Assembly: GCA_963931925.1 (NCBI GenBank)
Contig: OZ007580.1
Span: 8,504,134 to 8,568,133, forward strand
DNA: 64,000 nt
Origin: Onchidella celtica
Lineage: Eukaryota > Mollusca > Gastropoda > Systellommatophora > Onchidiidae
Direction: 5' to 3'
Part shown: positions 30,613 through 43,800 of the stretch, piece after piece
How the letters are laid out: the number at the start of each line of letters is the position of its first letter
Numbering within the stretch: the first letter of the stretch is position 1
Made by a program: the position numbers and the translations under genes
The notes under the pieces: generated by a model
Seen by the model: only the letters and a program-made list of their open reading frames with translations
Databases searched by the model: none
Told to the model about the DNA's origin: nothing

Positions 30613-32220
30613 TTATTAAATTGTAGCTCGATAGAACGATAGTGTATCTTCTGCAGTTTTCAGGGAAATTCGTTTGCTTTTTCTGCACCGCCCCGCCCTT
30701 GATGGCAAGGCCTGGTGCAGTAGGCGGGGACATAGAGAGACCTTGGGGGAGTTGGGAACTCCCAGAATAACTTTAATTTGCGTTATTGATTCCGGTTTAG
30801 TATGCTGATGCCGCCGATTTGCTCCCCGATGATGCCGCATAGAAGTTTATAGACACTAATGTGAGTCCGACTCAACGGTAATTATCAGTTATCATTCGAA
30901 GTAAGATGTCCTGTTACCAGTGTTAATTTCTGATGGTCCGCTAGCCTATATTATATAATTATGTACACAATGTGTGTAAATTCGCGTGGTACAGTGTATT
31001 ACGATTAATGCATTATATTACGTTAGCATTCGGACAATGCACTATTGTTTAATTTCGCTAACGCACAACGGCCTGTGGGTGCCTTGTTGTTATGCTAGAT
31101 GTTAACAATGGCTGGCTAACCTCAAGATAATATACTTAGATTTGCTTGTGTGCGTGTGTAACACAGCCTTGTAGTAGGTCGTGATGATTTCCTGACATGC
31201 ATCGTGGGTGATTCATCATAGTGAGCGGCACGACGCACTTGATTATATTACGGGTGCTTGTGTCAGACCGCTATACTACTATGCTATAGGGAGCAGCTTA
31301 ATTATATCACATGCTTTGTGCTTGAGATGTGTTAAAATTAATTAGTACAGTCTCACACGCCAGAATTGTTATTTTTATCCAGATAACACATCCCAATGAA
31401 TTCCATATGTGGGGATGAATTAACATGTTTCAATGAGCTCCACATATTACACATGTATCTATATAAATATGTACTATGTTTCACTTTCAATGACTTTCAT
31501 AAAATGTGTGAAGGACATGATCAAGGAGGAATTTCCTTGTGTAGTGTCATGCGTTAGCATCGCCTGCGACTGTAGGGGGCATGATCCTCCTATACAGGAT
31601 GGAAAGGGGAGCAATCCCAGTGCGATAGCAACAGAGCGTGTCGGTGATAATTAAATTTGAGTAGGAGGACCCATAGCGGTATGTCTGTGTTATCAGCTGT
31701 CAGCTGGCCACTGCTGATCGCTGCTTTATGAAATGGCAACTCTAGATTTGCTGTGCCCCGCTCATTACAATAGAACGGTTGTAATCCTGCTTCTTGATTG
31801 TGTCCATTCACAACGGTACATTGTATCCACAGTTACCGGAGACTCTTTGTATTTTAATTCTTACTTGTAACTTGTACCTCATTATCCTTACCATTTGTAC
31901 CCTCCATATGTATTCACTTGTATCATGTTAATGTTTTGAAAATTATTCCATTTTTATGTATGCTCATCATTGATAACTTGAATCATATTTTCTCTTTTCT
32001 CTTTTGTTCCAGCTCATGGCTGTTGTTGTTGTTGTTGTTGTTTTTTTTGGGGGGGGGGGGGGGACTCCTGTTCTTTTGTTCTTAGTTTTTGTTACATAAA
32101 TAAATAGCAGCATCAATTACGAACACGTGTTTATTCGGTTGTGTACTCTAAAGAAATACTAAGAACCCACTACCACAGACTAATAAATTAACCAGACTGG
32201 AAACACAAGCTTCGGGCTGT
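30613..32220. other. Intergenic region, no recognised feature
   Basis: No coding exon or known repeat seen. Contains a (TTG)n tract followed by poly-G at 32017-32063. Confidence 0.4.
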
Positions 32221-32231
32221 GTCGTTTTTTA

Positions 32232-32288
32232 CGGAATTTCCCGAGCGGTGACCGTATAACCAACATGGCCGCCGCTCGGGAAATTCCG
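32232..32288. other. Perfect 17-bp hairpin
   Basis: The arms CGGAATTTCCCGAGCGG (32232-32248) and its exact reverse complement (32272-32288) enclose a 23-base loop containing ATGG. It lies about 200 bases upstream of a promoter-like segment. Confidence 0.8.
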
Positions 32289-32439
32289 ATTCTAGTTCTA
32301 TCTGAAGTAGAAATTTCTTTTTATTCGTCAAGATTGGTTGTACATGTACATGTATTAATTTCTTGGTGCGGAACCAAACTTCCGCGTTCAGTAGGCGCGT
32401 CAAAATGGTATTCAAAATTGTAGCTATGCTGAAGCGTCG

Positions 32440-32620
32440 GTCGCTACCGTAAACCTAAAACGGCGGATGGTTCATGACCTTTCGCTGTTTTGTGACGTCA
32501 CACAATGGGATCATCCAGTCTGGGTATTTTATTAGTCTGTGGACACTACGCATACGCCCAACAAAGCCACTCATTCGCCCTACTTTGGTATTCGGTGAGA
32601 CTTGATGGATTCTAAGGTAA
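32440..32620 (+). promoter_or_regulatory. Promoter-like segment with CRE and a possible first coding exon
   Basis: Relatively GC-rich, with a full palindromic cAMP response element TGACGTCA near 32492-32499 and, about 100 bases later, ATGGATTCTAAG followed at once by a consensus donor GTAAGT (about 32604-32621). This could be the start of a + strand gene (MDSK) whose intron 1 holds the solo LTR at 32689. I found no downstream exon, so it is only a candidate. Confidence 0.3.
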
Positions 32621-32688
32621 GTCCGAGGACTTTTCGTTCATTTTTTTCTCGTGTGTAATTAAACCAGGTAGCTAGACACGGCTTCCAC

Positions 32689-33443
32689 TGTCACAAATCC
32701 CAGACTGGGAGATGCAATGATTATAACAGGACAACAATCACGAACGAACAAGTATAACACTTAACAGAACAACCCATCAGACTCACACATTTATTAAACA
32801 TAAAGATAAAGATAAAAGTGCAATTACATACATTATATTATGGCATTTAACTTCTTCCCACATGCACTCTTCCTCGGGTCCACAACCCGGTAGTTACTTC
32901 TAATTACACTTCGGCCTCAGCCTCTCCACTCACTGTCTTAATAGCACCCCAACATGGCAATAGCACGTTAATAGTTCAATTCACATTAGTATCTCAATAG
33001 CACAGTAGTATATCAATATCACATGTTGTACATCTTAAGAGCACATTAACAGTTCTATACACATCCCTGTCTGTGGCCAGACTGCCACGACTCATGCGCT
33101 TCTCCTGTCCTGCTCGACAGCTTCACTCCACTGGCCTATGCGTAGCCTTCGGCCCTATGCTGGCCTATCCCCTGTGCTAGTTCGCTCACCGCGGGTGGCT
33201 TCTCTGCCCGACCCCGGCACCAGTCATCACTGGAAAACACATCACAATGTCCCGACTGCTTTCATTCACGTCTGTCTCTTGGGACCTTCTAACTTGCAGT
33301 GATTGTCAGCACAGCGCTCTCGCCTCATGCAGACCCCCCCAACTCACAACATGCACGCTTTTCATTACTTGTGGGCCGTGAGTTAAACTTATTCTACCCC
33401 CTTCTCCCCGTAACTATTGATCCCCGCTCACTCGCTCGTGACA
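32689..33443 (-). mobile_element. Solo LTR related to the Gmr1-like element
   Basis: On the - strand this 755-bp segment begins TGTCACGAG and ends CCAGTCTGGGATTTGTGACA, like the intact element, and shares many internal blocks with it. It is about 450 bp shorter and clearly diverged. The 5-bp TSD TCCAC flanks it (32684-32688 and 33444-33448), so it is a product of LTR-LTR recombination of an older, related insertion. Confidence 0.85.
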
Positions 33444-33949
33444 TCCACAAGAGCTGCACCGGCTAGTTTGGACGCCACAAAATCGGTTGTGGGGGGGGGG
33501 TGTGGCTGGCGATATATATGAGGATGTCACTGCAGAGGGGATGATACATGGCGCCCAAAAGATAATTATCTGGACTCTGGAAGATCTATCCGCTACCTTT
33601 GGATGCTCACAATACACTCAGAATTGGGGTGGGGTAGGGTGGATAAAGTAGAAGGCGCCCGTAACTATCTTGGACACAAAAAAACCGATTTATTGTGACA
33701 TGGGGAGGGGAGTGGTGGACCATAAAACTGATTAATGGCAATGTGCCGATAGCTGTCTTGATCAATGTTATACAATGTACATTGCAAAAGCTGGTGTTGG
33801 CCACTCGGTCGGGCATGGAAGAAGAAAACTATAGGGATGAGCAAGGCGGATTGACCAGGTTTAAGATATCACAGGCTTCATCACTATTCCGCGAGCACAA
33901 TCACTTTCAACGCTATTGCATCAGGCTTCATGACCTACCTTACCCAGTC

Positions 33950-34447
33950 CACACCACTAACCACCACAACCATTCACCACATCTCAGTTATCATTATTAT
34001 CATCATCGCTGTCACCACTACCAACAACAAAAGGACGACAACCACCATTAACACCACACCACAACGAAACCTTAAAAACAAGATGACTCAAGTTACTCTT
34101 TGTTAGAACATTGGAATATAATTTTATGCACCACTTGTGTCGCTAGCCGTTGTAGTTCAATGCAGCGAAAAGATCAGTTGTAATTGATTTATAAGGAATT
34201 TACCGTTTTCTCATGTCCAACTATTTTTCTTCTTTCTTTTTCATTTTATCTGTTCTCTCTAACTTGACATACATACTAATCAAATCAGTTCAACATACTT
34301 AGGACTAGACAAAAATTCCCTCATGCCCATGCCTTGCCTGGAATGAGAGATGAAAAAAAAAGAAAAAACATTTCTGTAATTAGGTCAGGTAAACATTTCA
34401 GAACACCCTGGGCAATATTCTGTAAGTTTTACTAAGGTTCATATTCT
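33950..34447 (+). repeat. Dispersed repeat, copy 2 of 2 (cut by assembly gap)
   Basis: Direct copy of 28780-29250; see that entry. Confidence 0.75.
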
Positions 34448-34647
34448 NNNNNNNNNNNNNNNNNNNNNNNNNNNNNNNNNNNNNNNNNNNNNNNNNNNNN
34501 NNNNNNNNNNNNNNNNNNNNNNNNNNNNNNNNNNNNNNNNNNNNNNNNNNNNNNNNNNNNNNNNNNNNNNNNNNNNNNNNNNNNNNNNNNNNNNNNNNNN
34601 NNNNNNNNNNNNNNNNNNNNNNNNNNNNNNNNNNNNNNNNNNNNNNN
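34448..34647. other. Assembly gap, 200 N
   Basis: An exact run of 200 N, so the true distance is unknown. It lies about 150 bases downstream of the gene B stop codon, between the gene B 3' flank and repeat copy 2. Confidence 1.
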
Positions 34648-34795
34648 ATTTTGCTGTCGTAAATGAAATATACCAGTGCAAGATTTTTCCCTGTTGTAAA
34701 GGGTTATTAATGAAAGAACTCGCGCGTGTGTTGTTCACGGAAGTTTCCGCACATTGTGAAATCATCAACGCCAGTGATTCTGCAATGGAGCTCGT

Positions 34796-34873
34796 CTATG
34801 TGGCTTTGCACAGGGTAGATCGAACTCCATAATGGTCAGACAGAGTGCCGTTTCCCGTGACATCCAGTGTGCG
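34796..34873 (-). CDS. Gene B exon 9: SDHYGV and stop
   Basis: Acceptor cccattcacag; 25 codons and TAG. Encodes SDHYGVRSTLCKAT, identical to gene A over this motif. The 3' flank runs into the assembly gap at 34647. Confidence 0.88.
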   Translation of the reverse strand, partial: RTLDVTGNGTLSDHYGVRSTLCKAT

Positions 34874-37800
34874 CTGTGAATGGGTTAAAGAGCAAGTTTA
34901 AGATTTGTGGTAGGTTATGGCAATGAATTCAAGTATCGTGCTTTTTTTTTCTCTTACCAAGAACCGAATCAAAGGCGATTTTCTAGAAAACCGCGTTTGG
35001 ATTTTTATTTTGAATTTTGCTTGAGCGCATATTTCACATTCACCCTGTCAGATTTCGTACTTATTTAGTTTGCTTCTCTGCGCTTTGGAAAAACATAATA
35101 TAACAAAAACTGGACCAAATTATTTTTAAAAAAAACAAAAAACATTTCTACACTACCAAACAGTGCTAAACTCTAAGAAAATGTTTAACATGTTTTGTAT
35201 ACTTTAGTGCGTGGAGTATTGTTCGTTGAGACTTCACCTCTAGTTTTGACATTAGAGGTCAGCACGCCTACAGAAAGCCCGTTAGGCAGATTGAGAGACA
35301 GACAGACAGACGAACGGAAGGACAGACGGGTGGTTGACTGGAAGGATGAATGGGTGGATGTGTGGATTGATGGATGGGTGGATGAATGTATGGATGGATA
35401 ATGGATGGGTGGAATGATGGATGGATTGATGGATAACTTACCCTTGCTGTGGCTGTCAAAAAGGTGTTGCCACTCAACAGGACGTGGTCAATACCAACGT
35501 CATGACTGTTACTTCCCAGCGAGTTTGATTTGCAGTGGGTGCATCGCCCGTCTTGATTAATATAAGGATCTCTGGAACAAAATATCCATTAGCTGTACAT
35601 TATGATCAGTAAATATTCAAATTCCGCTCAACTGCAGTCCAACTTCGACATGCACTTGCCAGAATGAATGATGGGATGTATTGGGTGTTCAGAAACCTAG
35701 TAGGAGATACGTTAAAGAAAGATATGATTACGTAAGTGCCTGTGAGGCCCCAGGATTTTTCAAGGGTTTTAGCATTTTTCTTTGCATTTAATTTGCCACT
35801 GTTTTTTTTCATTTCAATTCATAAGTTGTACCTTTCAGCCCGACGATTTTCTTAGATATGGACGTATCGAGGACCCTAGTTTCCTTTTCTGTCATTATCT
35901 CCATGTCATTTCATTGTGGTAAACTTAATTTTAGGAAAAACAATTGAAGGACAGTGGCAGATTACGTCTTTTCTGACTTCAAAAAATTTGCCTTTTCCTC
36001 ATAACTTCAGTATAAAAACCTTGACCTATTTTACTAGAAGGCACATTTCTGACAACGGTGCCATCTGCATTTTCTATTAAATTTTTTGTTTGTTGAATAT
36101 TCCAATTCTTGCTTATAGGAAGAAAAAGCGGGTGGTGATGAGGAAGGGGGGGGGGGGGGGAGGGCGTCCCTAGCCACCGCCTAATCCAAGGAGCAGAGAA
36201 TCACTGGTTGGTCGTGGACACCTAGGAATAAGTCGATACAAGTGAACATGTAAAAAACGATACTGAAATTTGGCTTAATCTTCTAGTATTTAGGCACTAT
36301 GTAGCTTATAAATAATAATAATAATGGATGGCATTTATATAGCGCATATCCATTACAAAAATGCTCTATGCGCTTTACAGAAACATGTCAAAAAATACAT
36401 GGGTAAACTCACACACACAACCCACATTGATACACACATAATAATAATAATAATAGATAGCTTTTACATAGACTAGAAACTCTCATACAAATGACATTTT
36501 AACATCCTTTTAAACTGTGAAAATACTTGCGAACTGCGGACATCTAAAGGAATCTCATTCCACACCCTGGGCCCAACATGGCTGAAAGCCCTTTCACCAA
36601 AACTTTTTAGGTTCACTACGGGTACTTTTAGTCTAAGGTTGTCAGAAGATGATCTTAATGCTCTTGCAGGGCGATGCAGTTCTATAAGTTCTGAAATATA
36701 CTCTGGCGACATGTTGTTGACACATTTATAACAAAATAAAGCCAATTTATATTTTATTCGCTGCTCAATAGGTAGCCAGTGGAGCTCCTTAAATATTGGT
36801 GTTATGTGATCTATCCTTTTTCTTCTTGTTATTAGTCTTGCAGCATTATTTTGGATTAACTGAAGCTTATTGATTTTACTTTTTGGAAGACCACTTAGCA
36901 GTATGTTACAATAGTCCAGCCTAGAGAGAAACAGCGATGTTACAAGCTGTTTTGTTACTTCAGTAGTTAGGCAGTGCCGTATACTGCTGATTTTCCGTAA
37001 CTGGAAATTAAGATTCTTACACAGCTGACTAATAAATGGTGACATTGACATCCCCAAAAAATTTTTTTTTATTGAAATGTGAAACTTGCGAAAGTGATTT
37101 AATGTTGCCAAGTGGATGAAATGTTCATCATCAGGGCTGGATTAACCATGAAGCAAAATAAGCACGTGCTTAGGGCAATTTGGGGGGGGGGGGGGGAGAG
37201 CACCATAGAAAATTTTCATTGCCGGATTTACCATGAACCATATGGTGAAAAACTGCAAATGTTGCAACTGAACCAGAGTCCACAAAAAGCCCCCCCCCCC
37301 CCCCCACCGCCCCCCACGCACACACAACAGATTTTGAAAAATTAAAGTATTTGCTGGCTTATAAGACTCGCTTTTTTGTTTTGCTTTTGTGTAATGTATC
37401 AAAAATTTCATTTAAAAAATAACACGTTTTATGGTTTATTTTTGTGTATATTTTGAATTACATACACACTGTTGGGGGGCACCGAAATCGTTTAACTGGG
37501 GCCTCTATAGGCCTTAATCCGGCCGTAGATGATGTGCTCCCAATACAATAAACATGTATTTGACTGTCAAATTAAAATGTGTTCCGAATATAGAACCAGG
37601 TGCCGTGTTTCAAATATTTTGTGTCTCTTACTGATATCCAGAGTCGATAAGGGTTTGGTAATTGGGTCCCATCATTTCAGTTAGGTTTTTCTGTGGGTCG
37701 GCGCTGTCTACACCCGGCCCCATATTGAGGTCTCCCAAAAGGATGTGGTCCGTACCCCCAAATGTGTTGATAGTGACGTTGATCTCATTTGCCTGTTGTA

Positions 37801-40800
37801 CGTCATAGCTGCCAAAGTCAAGGTCATCTGTGATGGGCAAGTTCATTATTGTTAGTGTCATACTCATAGAGATTAAAATGTTTATGATTTGCTAATTTCG
37901 AGGTCAGATGTCATCTGGAAGATTTGGGTGTTCTGTTTCTACCTTCTATTCGAGCCTGCAGTTTTGGTTAAAGTTGGTTAAACCGTTTTGCAGCGAGTAT
38001 GCGAGAACCCATGTGTATCTTCTCATCATAATTACTAAACACACTTTGAACTACTGATTTCTTGTGTTGTTTCACAAGCTAGTATGGGTAACACTTTGTA
38101 CAAAATCGCATCTGTGACTTCAACGTAGAAGTTTTTCGGGAGATCTTCCCAACTACATAATGACCAAGCCTCTCTGTTGAACTCTCAATAACAACAACTA
38201 AGCACTGACTCTCTACTTTTAAGACATCGACCCCATTTCAAAAGATTCTAAAACTTGCAAAGCGGATTTAAAATAGTCCAATTAATGCAAAAATATAAAT
38301 GATTATTTTACCATGCAAAAAATTACTATTTGTTTAAATATTACAAGGGTTCCAAATGTGTGACATATGAATGTTTGCTTGTGCATTAAGTGTGTCGGTT
38401 TGTGTGATGACGTGAGAGTTTGTTAGTGAAGTACCTACAAATTGATGATTTTTTTCATCAGTTCATGACTTATGATTATTACTCATGGGCAGCATTGTTT
38501 TAACTTAATTTGAACCCATCAGAGCAATGAAGGGTCACAAGAATTGACCAATTTTGTCCATAAATGATTGTAATGGTAAAACCGATCCACACCATAGGGT
38601 CCCCAAAGTGATTCATAAGACAAAATTGTTGTATAGACAAATTCAAGGGATCATTGAGGGATAAAGAATTTGGCAATCATTTAGGTGAAGCTGGAATATT
38701 ATAATATACTAAAGTAAAACTGCTTGTCGTAAGTCAACTGTACAGTTTATATGTTTTGATTGGGTTTTTTTTTTCCATTTCATATCTCGCAGTGTGCATT
38801 ATTCCAAGATTTGAAAAGGGAGAAAGTGTAAGACCCCCTCACCATATAGCAGTCCATGAAAGATAAAGAAATTCGCAATTGTTTTCAAGAGGCCAACAGC
38901 CTGATGAATATTGGCAACCCCTGCTCTCTGTTTTTCTTGAATTTCTTATATTGAAACAAAAAGAAGACGAAGAAGGAAACATTACCCCAGTGGATCCCTA
39001 TCATGGTAAACCATTTTTTTTTCTAAGTGACCTTTTGCCAATGTTGAAATGTACACTTACACTCGAAATAATTATCAAAGTAAGCTGTGAAGTGGGTGCA
39101 CACCACTTTCCCTAAATCCTGGATCTGTGGACGACAACAGTAATACTAGTTCAGGTATAACGCAAGACAAAATAAACTAGCTTATATAAAGGCCAGGAAT
39201 TCTCCTGTGTGATCGGTTATTTTAAGTTGGTTGGCTTTGTTTGTTTGTTTGTATGTTGTTTGTTGTTGTTTGGAGCCACATAATTGCTACATATGCTGCC
39301 CACACGTTTTATCCTCTCATTTCCATGTGCTTGTTTTGAGTTACTGTCAGCGTTCGTGCCACATTAAAATAGGATATTGTTATGATTACAATCAGGAGAC
39401 AATATAAATTAACGTTATTGAAAACAAAAACAAAGACGTGCAAGTTGTTAATTACTTTGATGATAACGGATAAAACACTGATCACGCCACTCTTTCATAT
39501 AAATGAAGTAGAGCCAAACTATGGAAACATGTATTCTGACAGACATGGAAAAGCTGAAAAAGAAGAAGTAAGGAGGAGAAGAAGAAGAGGACGAAGAAGA
39601 GGAAGGAGAAACCATTTACAACAGTACTGCCTGCATTACCTACACCATTATTACCACCAAAATAAATAAATAAGTTGAAACTTGTGGAAGAGCGAGACTA
39701 CAAGAGATCTTCCCAACTGGATAACGACCAGGCTCTCTGGTGAACTCTCAACAACAACGACAACAACGAAGCATTCTCTCTCTACTTTCAAGATATCGAC
39801 CCCGTTTCAAAAGATGTTTAAAACTTGCAAAGCCGATTTAAAATAGTCCAGTTAATGCAAAAATATAGATGAAAATTATTTTACCAAGCTAAAATTACTA
39901 TTTGTTGAAACATTACACACTGTTTCAAATGTATGACATTGGGTAACAGAGGATTGTGTTTCAAATGTATGACATTGGGTAGCAGAGGATTGTGTTTCAA
40001 ATGTGTGACATTGGGCAGCGGAGGATTGTGTTTCAAATGTATGACATTGGGTAACAGAGGATTGTGTTTCAAATGTATGACATTGGGTAACAGAGGATTG
40101 TGTTTCAAATGTATGACATTGGGTAGCAGAGGATTGTGTTTCAAATGTGTGACATTGGGTAACAGAGGATTGTGTTTCAAATGTATGACATTGGGTAGCA
40201 GAGGATTGTGTTTCAAATGTGTGACATTGGGCAGCGGAGGATTGTGTTTCAAATGTATGACATTGGGCAGCGGAGGATTGTGTTTCAAATGTATGACATT
40301 GGGCAGCGGAGGATTGTGTTTCAAATGTGTGACATTGGACAGCAGAGGATTGTGTTTCAAATGTATGACATTGGGCAGCGGAGGATTGTGTTTCAAATGT
40401 ATGACATTGGGCAGCGGAGGATTGTGTTTCAAATGTATGACATTGGGCAGCGGAGGACTGTGTTTCAAATGTATGACATTGGGCAGCGGAGGATTGTGTT
40501 TCAAATGTGTGACATTGGGTAGCAGAGGATTGTGTTTCAAATGTATGACATTGGGCAGCAGAGGATTGTGTTTCAAATGTATGACATTAGGTAGCAGAGG
40601 ATTGTGTTTCAAATGTATGACATTGGGCAGCGGAGGATTGTGCTTCAAATGTGTAGCATAGGGCAGGGGAGGATTGTGTCTCAAATGTGTGACATTGGGC
40701 AGGGGAGGATTGTGTTTCAAATGTGTAGCATGGGGCAGTGGGGGATTGTGTTTCAAAGATAGAACAAAGGGAACTAGAATGTTAACAAAGCAAGACAACA

Positions 40801-43800
40801 ACAACAATAAAACATAAAATAATAATAATAATATAATACATTCATTATCGCCAGATAAAGCTTGTCACCATCAGGAAAGTCTATTTACACATGTATTTTT
40901 CAAACCAACACCTACATCTGCCTCAAGATAGCCCCTTGCCACACTCATGTTCCTTCCAGGGAAGTAACTGGTGACAGACGCGCTGTTCATCTTCTTTTTA
41001 CTGAGTAAGACCAGCCCGTATCTGTTCCATCGGTTGTGAGTAGCCAGCGGATCTGAATTTCTGCATCTGTCGCCAACAGAATACAATAGCTATTACAAAT
41101 GTGTTAACACGTTTCTGACTAAAACAATCCCTAGCATAAAATTGTCATTAACCCTGAAGTGGCCAGTGTTCCACAGTTGAAATGGCATCTATGACCCCCC
41201 CCCCCCCCACCCCGCCCCCCGCGTGGAAAACTGTGTTTAAAGGTGAAAAGTTGTCCAAAAGGATGAGAATATTGGTTCCTCCAACAGTTTCTCAATTTTC
41301 ATATCTCTGCAGTTACATCTTCTTATTTCTGCATTGTTATGGTTATAGTGACAGTAAGACCTATTTTACTGACTGTTGTTATCAGAATGAATTGTACAGG
41401 GGCGTGATCACCATTATTATATTGCGGTCTGCAATAAATGCTGTTCATGTGAAGACATGACAGACGTGTTTCAAGGTGGAAAACTAGTTATTGGAGGGTT
41501 AAGGCAACTCAGTGCTGGATGCCGAGACGAACCAACTCACAAAAATCTGTCGGTCACGCTGCGCGTATCAACCATACCAACAATGCGTAACTCACGCCCC
41601 CATAACACACGCAGTTTGTAGTATTATATTGACAGACCTAATGGTTGTCTCGGTATCCTTTGTCGCGGGTTTGACCTATCTTTTCCTTTTTCAGAAACCA
41701 TTAGCATCGTTTTCATTGTCACTATGCTCAGCACAAAATATCATGACGAGAGAGAACAGTGGGATTAACCCTTTTTACATTCGGTTGTGGGATGTTACGA
41801 TGAAGAGGTTGTTAGGGGAACGTGGTACTTTACATTGTAAACCATTGCTGAACAGTGACTCTACTCAGTATTTTCTCTGTTTTGGCTTTGTAAATAGACC
41901 GCGTGCCCCTAATAAAGGATGAAAAGAGTGAGTATCTGGGACTGTCGGACCCCCGAGTGCAAAACAGGGTCAGTGACAACAAAAATCTTGACAGAACTAT
42001 CGATGAATTGCATGACGAACATAAAAAACACTATAATCATTCACGGAAACATTACTGTAAACATCAAGATTGAAAGAGCAACAGACAATAATAAAACGAT
42101 CACCGTCAGAATAAAAAATAGCATCGAATTTTTAAAAACTGCAACATTAAGAGAACAAATAGGAAAATAATGAGCTACAACAGATAGAACAAAGAAGAAT
42201 AACGACATTCAAAGAAGTAACAACGCCAACATCATAAAAGAACAACAGGATCAGTATTAAACGGCCATCGCGAAGACCAAGAATAGAAATATCATACAAC
42301 AGCAACATTAAATGAATAACAGGGAAAATGATAATTACAATCACCACGACAAAAGCGTAAACCAACAGCAAAAGAAGAATAACAACAACAACAAATAAAA
42401 TGTTAATAGTATCTTTGCTTACAATTCCAGTGACGCTGGTGGTATCTTCAAAGTAGAGAGGATCAAACATGAGATGCAATCTGGGGCGATGGAACCATCC
42501 CGCACGAAGACACCACAATTCTGTAGTATACAGGCGGCCCCAGCAAGGGAAGAATTGGCAAACACAGCCAGACAACCTACGGCGAGAACCATTGGACTTA
42601 AAACTTAACCCAATACAACGAAACGAAGACCAATTAGGAAAATGTCCAGAGCCTCAAAATTGTCGCAAAATCTGTGGATTCCAGTCTACCGAAAATAATG
42701 TAAAATGTAGCCTTCGAAAGCGACATCTGGAGTGGATTTAAGCAAAAAAGGTTCCAGGATTAATTTTATATGCTCCTGGGCACCACGCCTATCCTTCCAC
42801 CGTATTTTAAGTATATAGTTTTATACAAAACATTGGGAATTTTATAAAATAGGAGATTTTTTTTCTTTTTTAATGGAAAAACTTTTAAAGACCAAACCAC
42901 CTTTGCAATCATAGCAAATGATGATGACCACCGTGGAGTTCGTAAAGAGCACCTGGCACTCGTAATTGGTATTAAAAACAAAAGAAAACAATACAAACAA
43001 ATAAAAAAACTCAGGGAAATGATAGGAAAACTGTGAGGACGACAATGACATTATTTTAAAGCAAACAGAATGAAAACAAAAATTTAACATAGTAACCAAA
43101 ATATCATAGAAAGGGCTATGGTATAATTATTATTACCAGCATCCTTGGGAAGGAAAAGAAAAATAACAACACTCACTTTCACAAAAAAAAAGTGGTGCAA
43201 TGTAATTATTTTAAAAAATGGTAACAAGAACAACAAGCAAAGACCAAATTAAAAAGCCTCCCCCCCCCCCCCCCCCCAACTCCCTTCCCCAAATAAAATA
43301 CAATATATATAGGAAAACTGGCTGTACAAAAAAAAAAAATGCTTGCCATTAAGTGCGGCGCACGGCAGGAGTCGAGTGGTAAACTGAGTCACGTCTTCAG
43401 ATGAGCAAGGAGAGTCTGGACCTGTTGTCGGGATCTGGAATGTAGTAAGACAATATAACAAACTTAGCCATACCCGTACGGCAGCATCGAACTCATTACA
43501 GATGTGGACGTTTACCCCTAAACAACGAAGAAAATGAATTAACATCCCATTCAGGAGTAATCGATAATTCAATTAAATTTTTATACTTCACTCATTTTAT
43601 CTCGAATAGATTATTGCAATTCTCTTCTTGCTGGAATAACATCAGATAAACTGTCTAGAATTCAAGTCATTCAAAACAACGCAGCCAAATTGATTACCGA
43701 GAAAAAACAAGCTGACCACGTTATGCCTTTGTTAAAAGAACTGCACTGGCTTCCTATAACAGAAAGAATTACATACAAAATTGCTGTTTTTTGCTATAAA

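Noticed and set aside
39933..40757. CRISPR-like array of regularly spaced repeats
   Set aside because: Repeat units are contiguous with no unique spacers, and the context is a eukaryotic intron.
39881..40807. 308-codon repeat protein on the - strand and 242-codon repeat protein on the + strand
   Set aside because: Both are translations of the 36-bp minisatellite, which stays open in many frames because its length is a multiple of three, and which lies in an intron of gene B.
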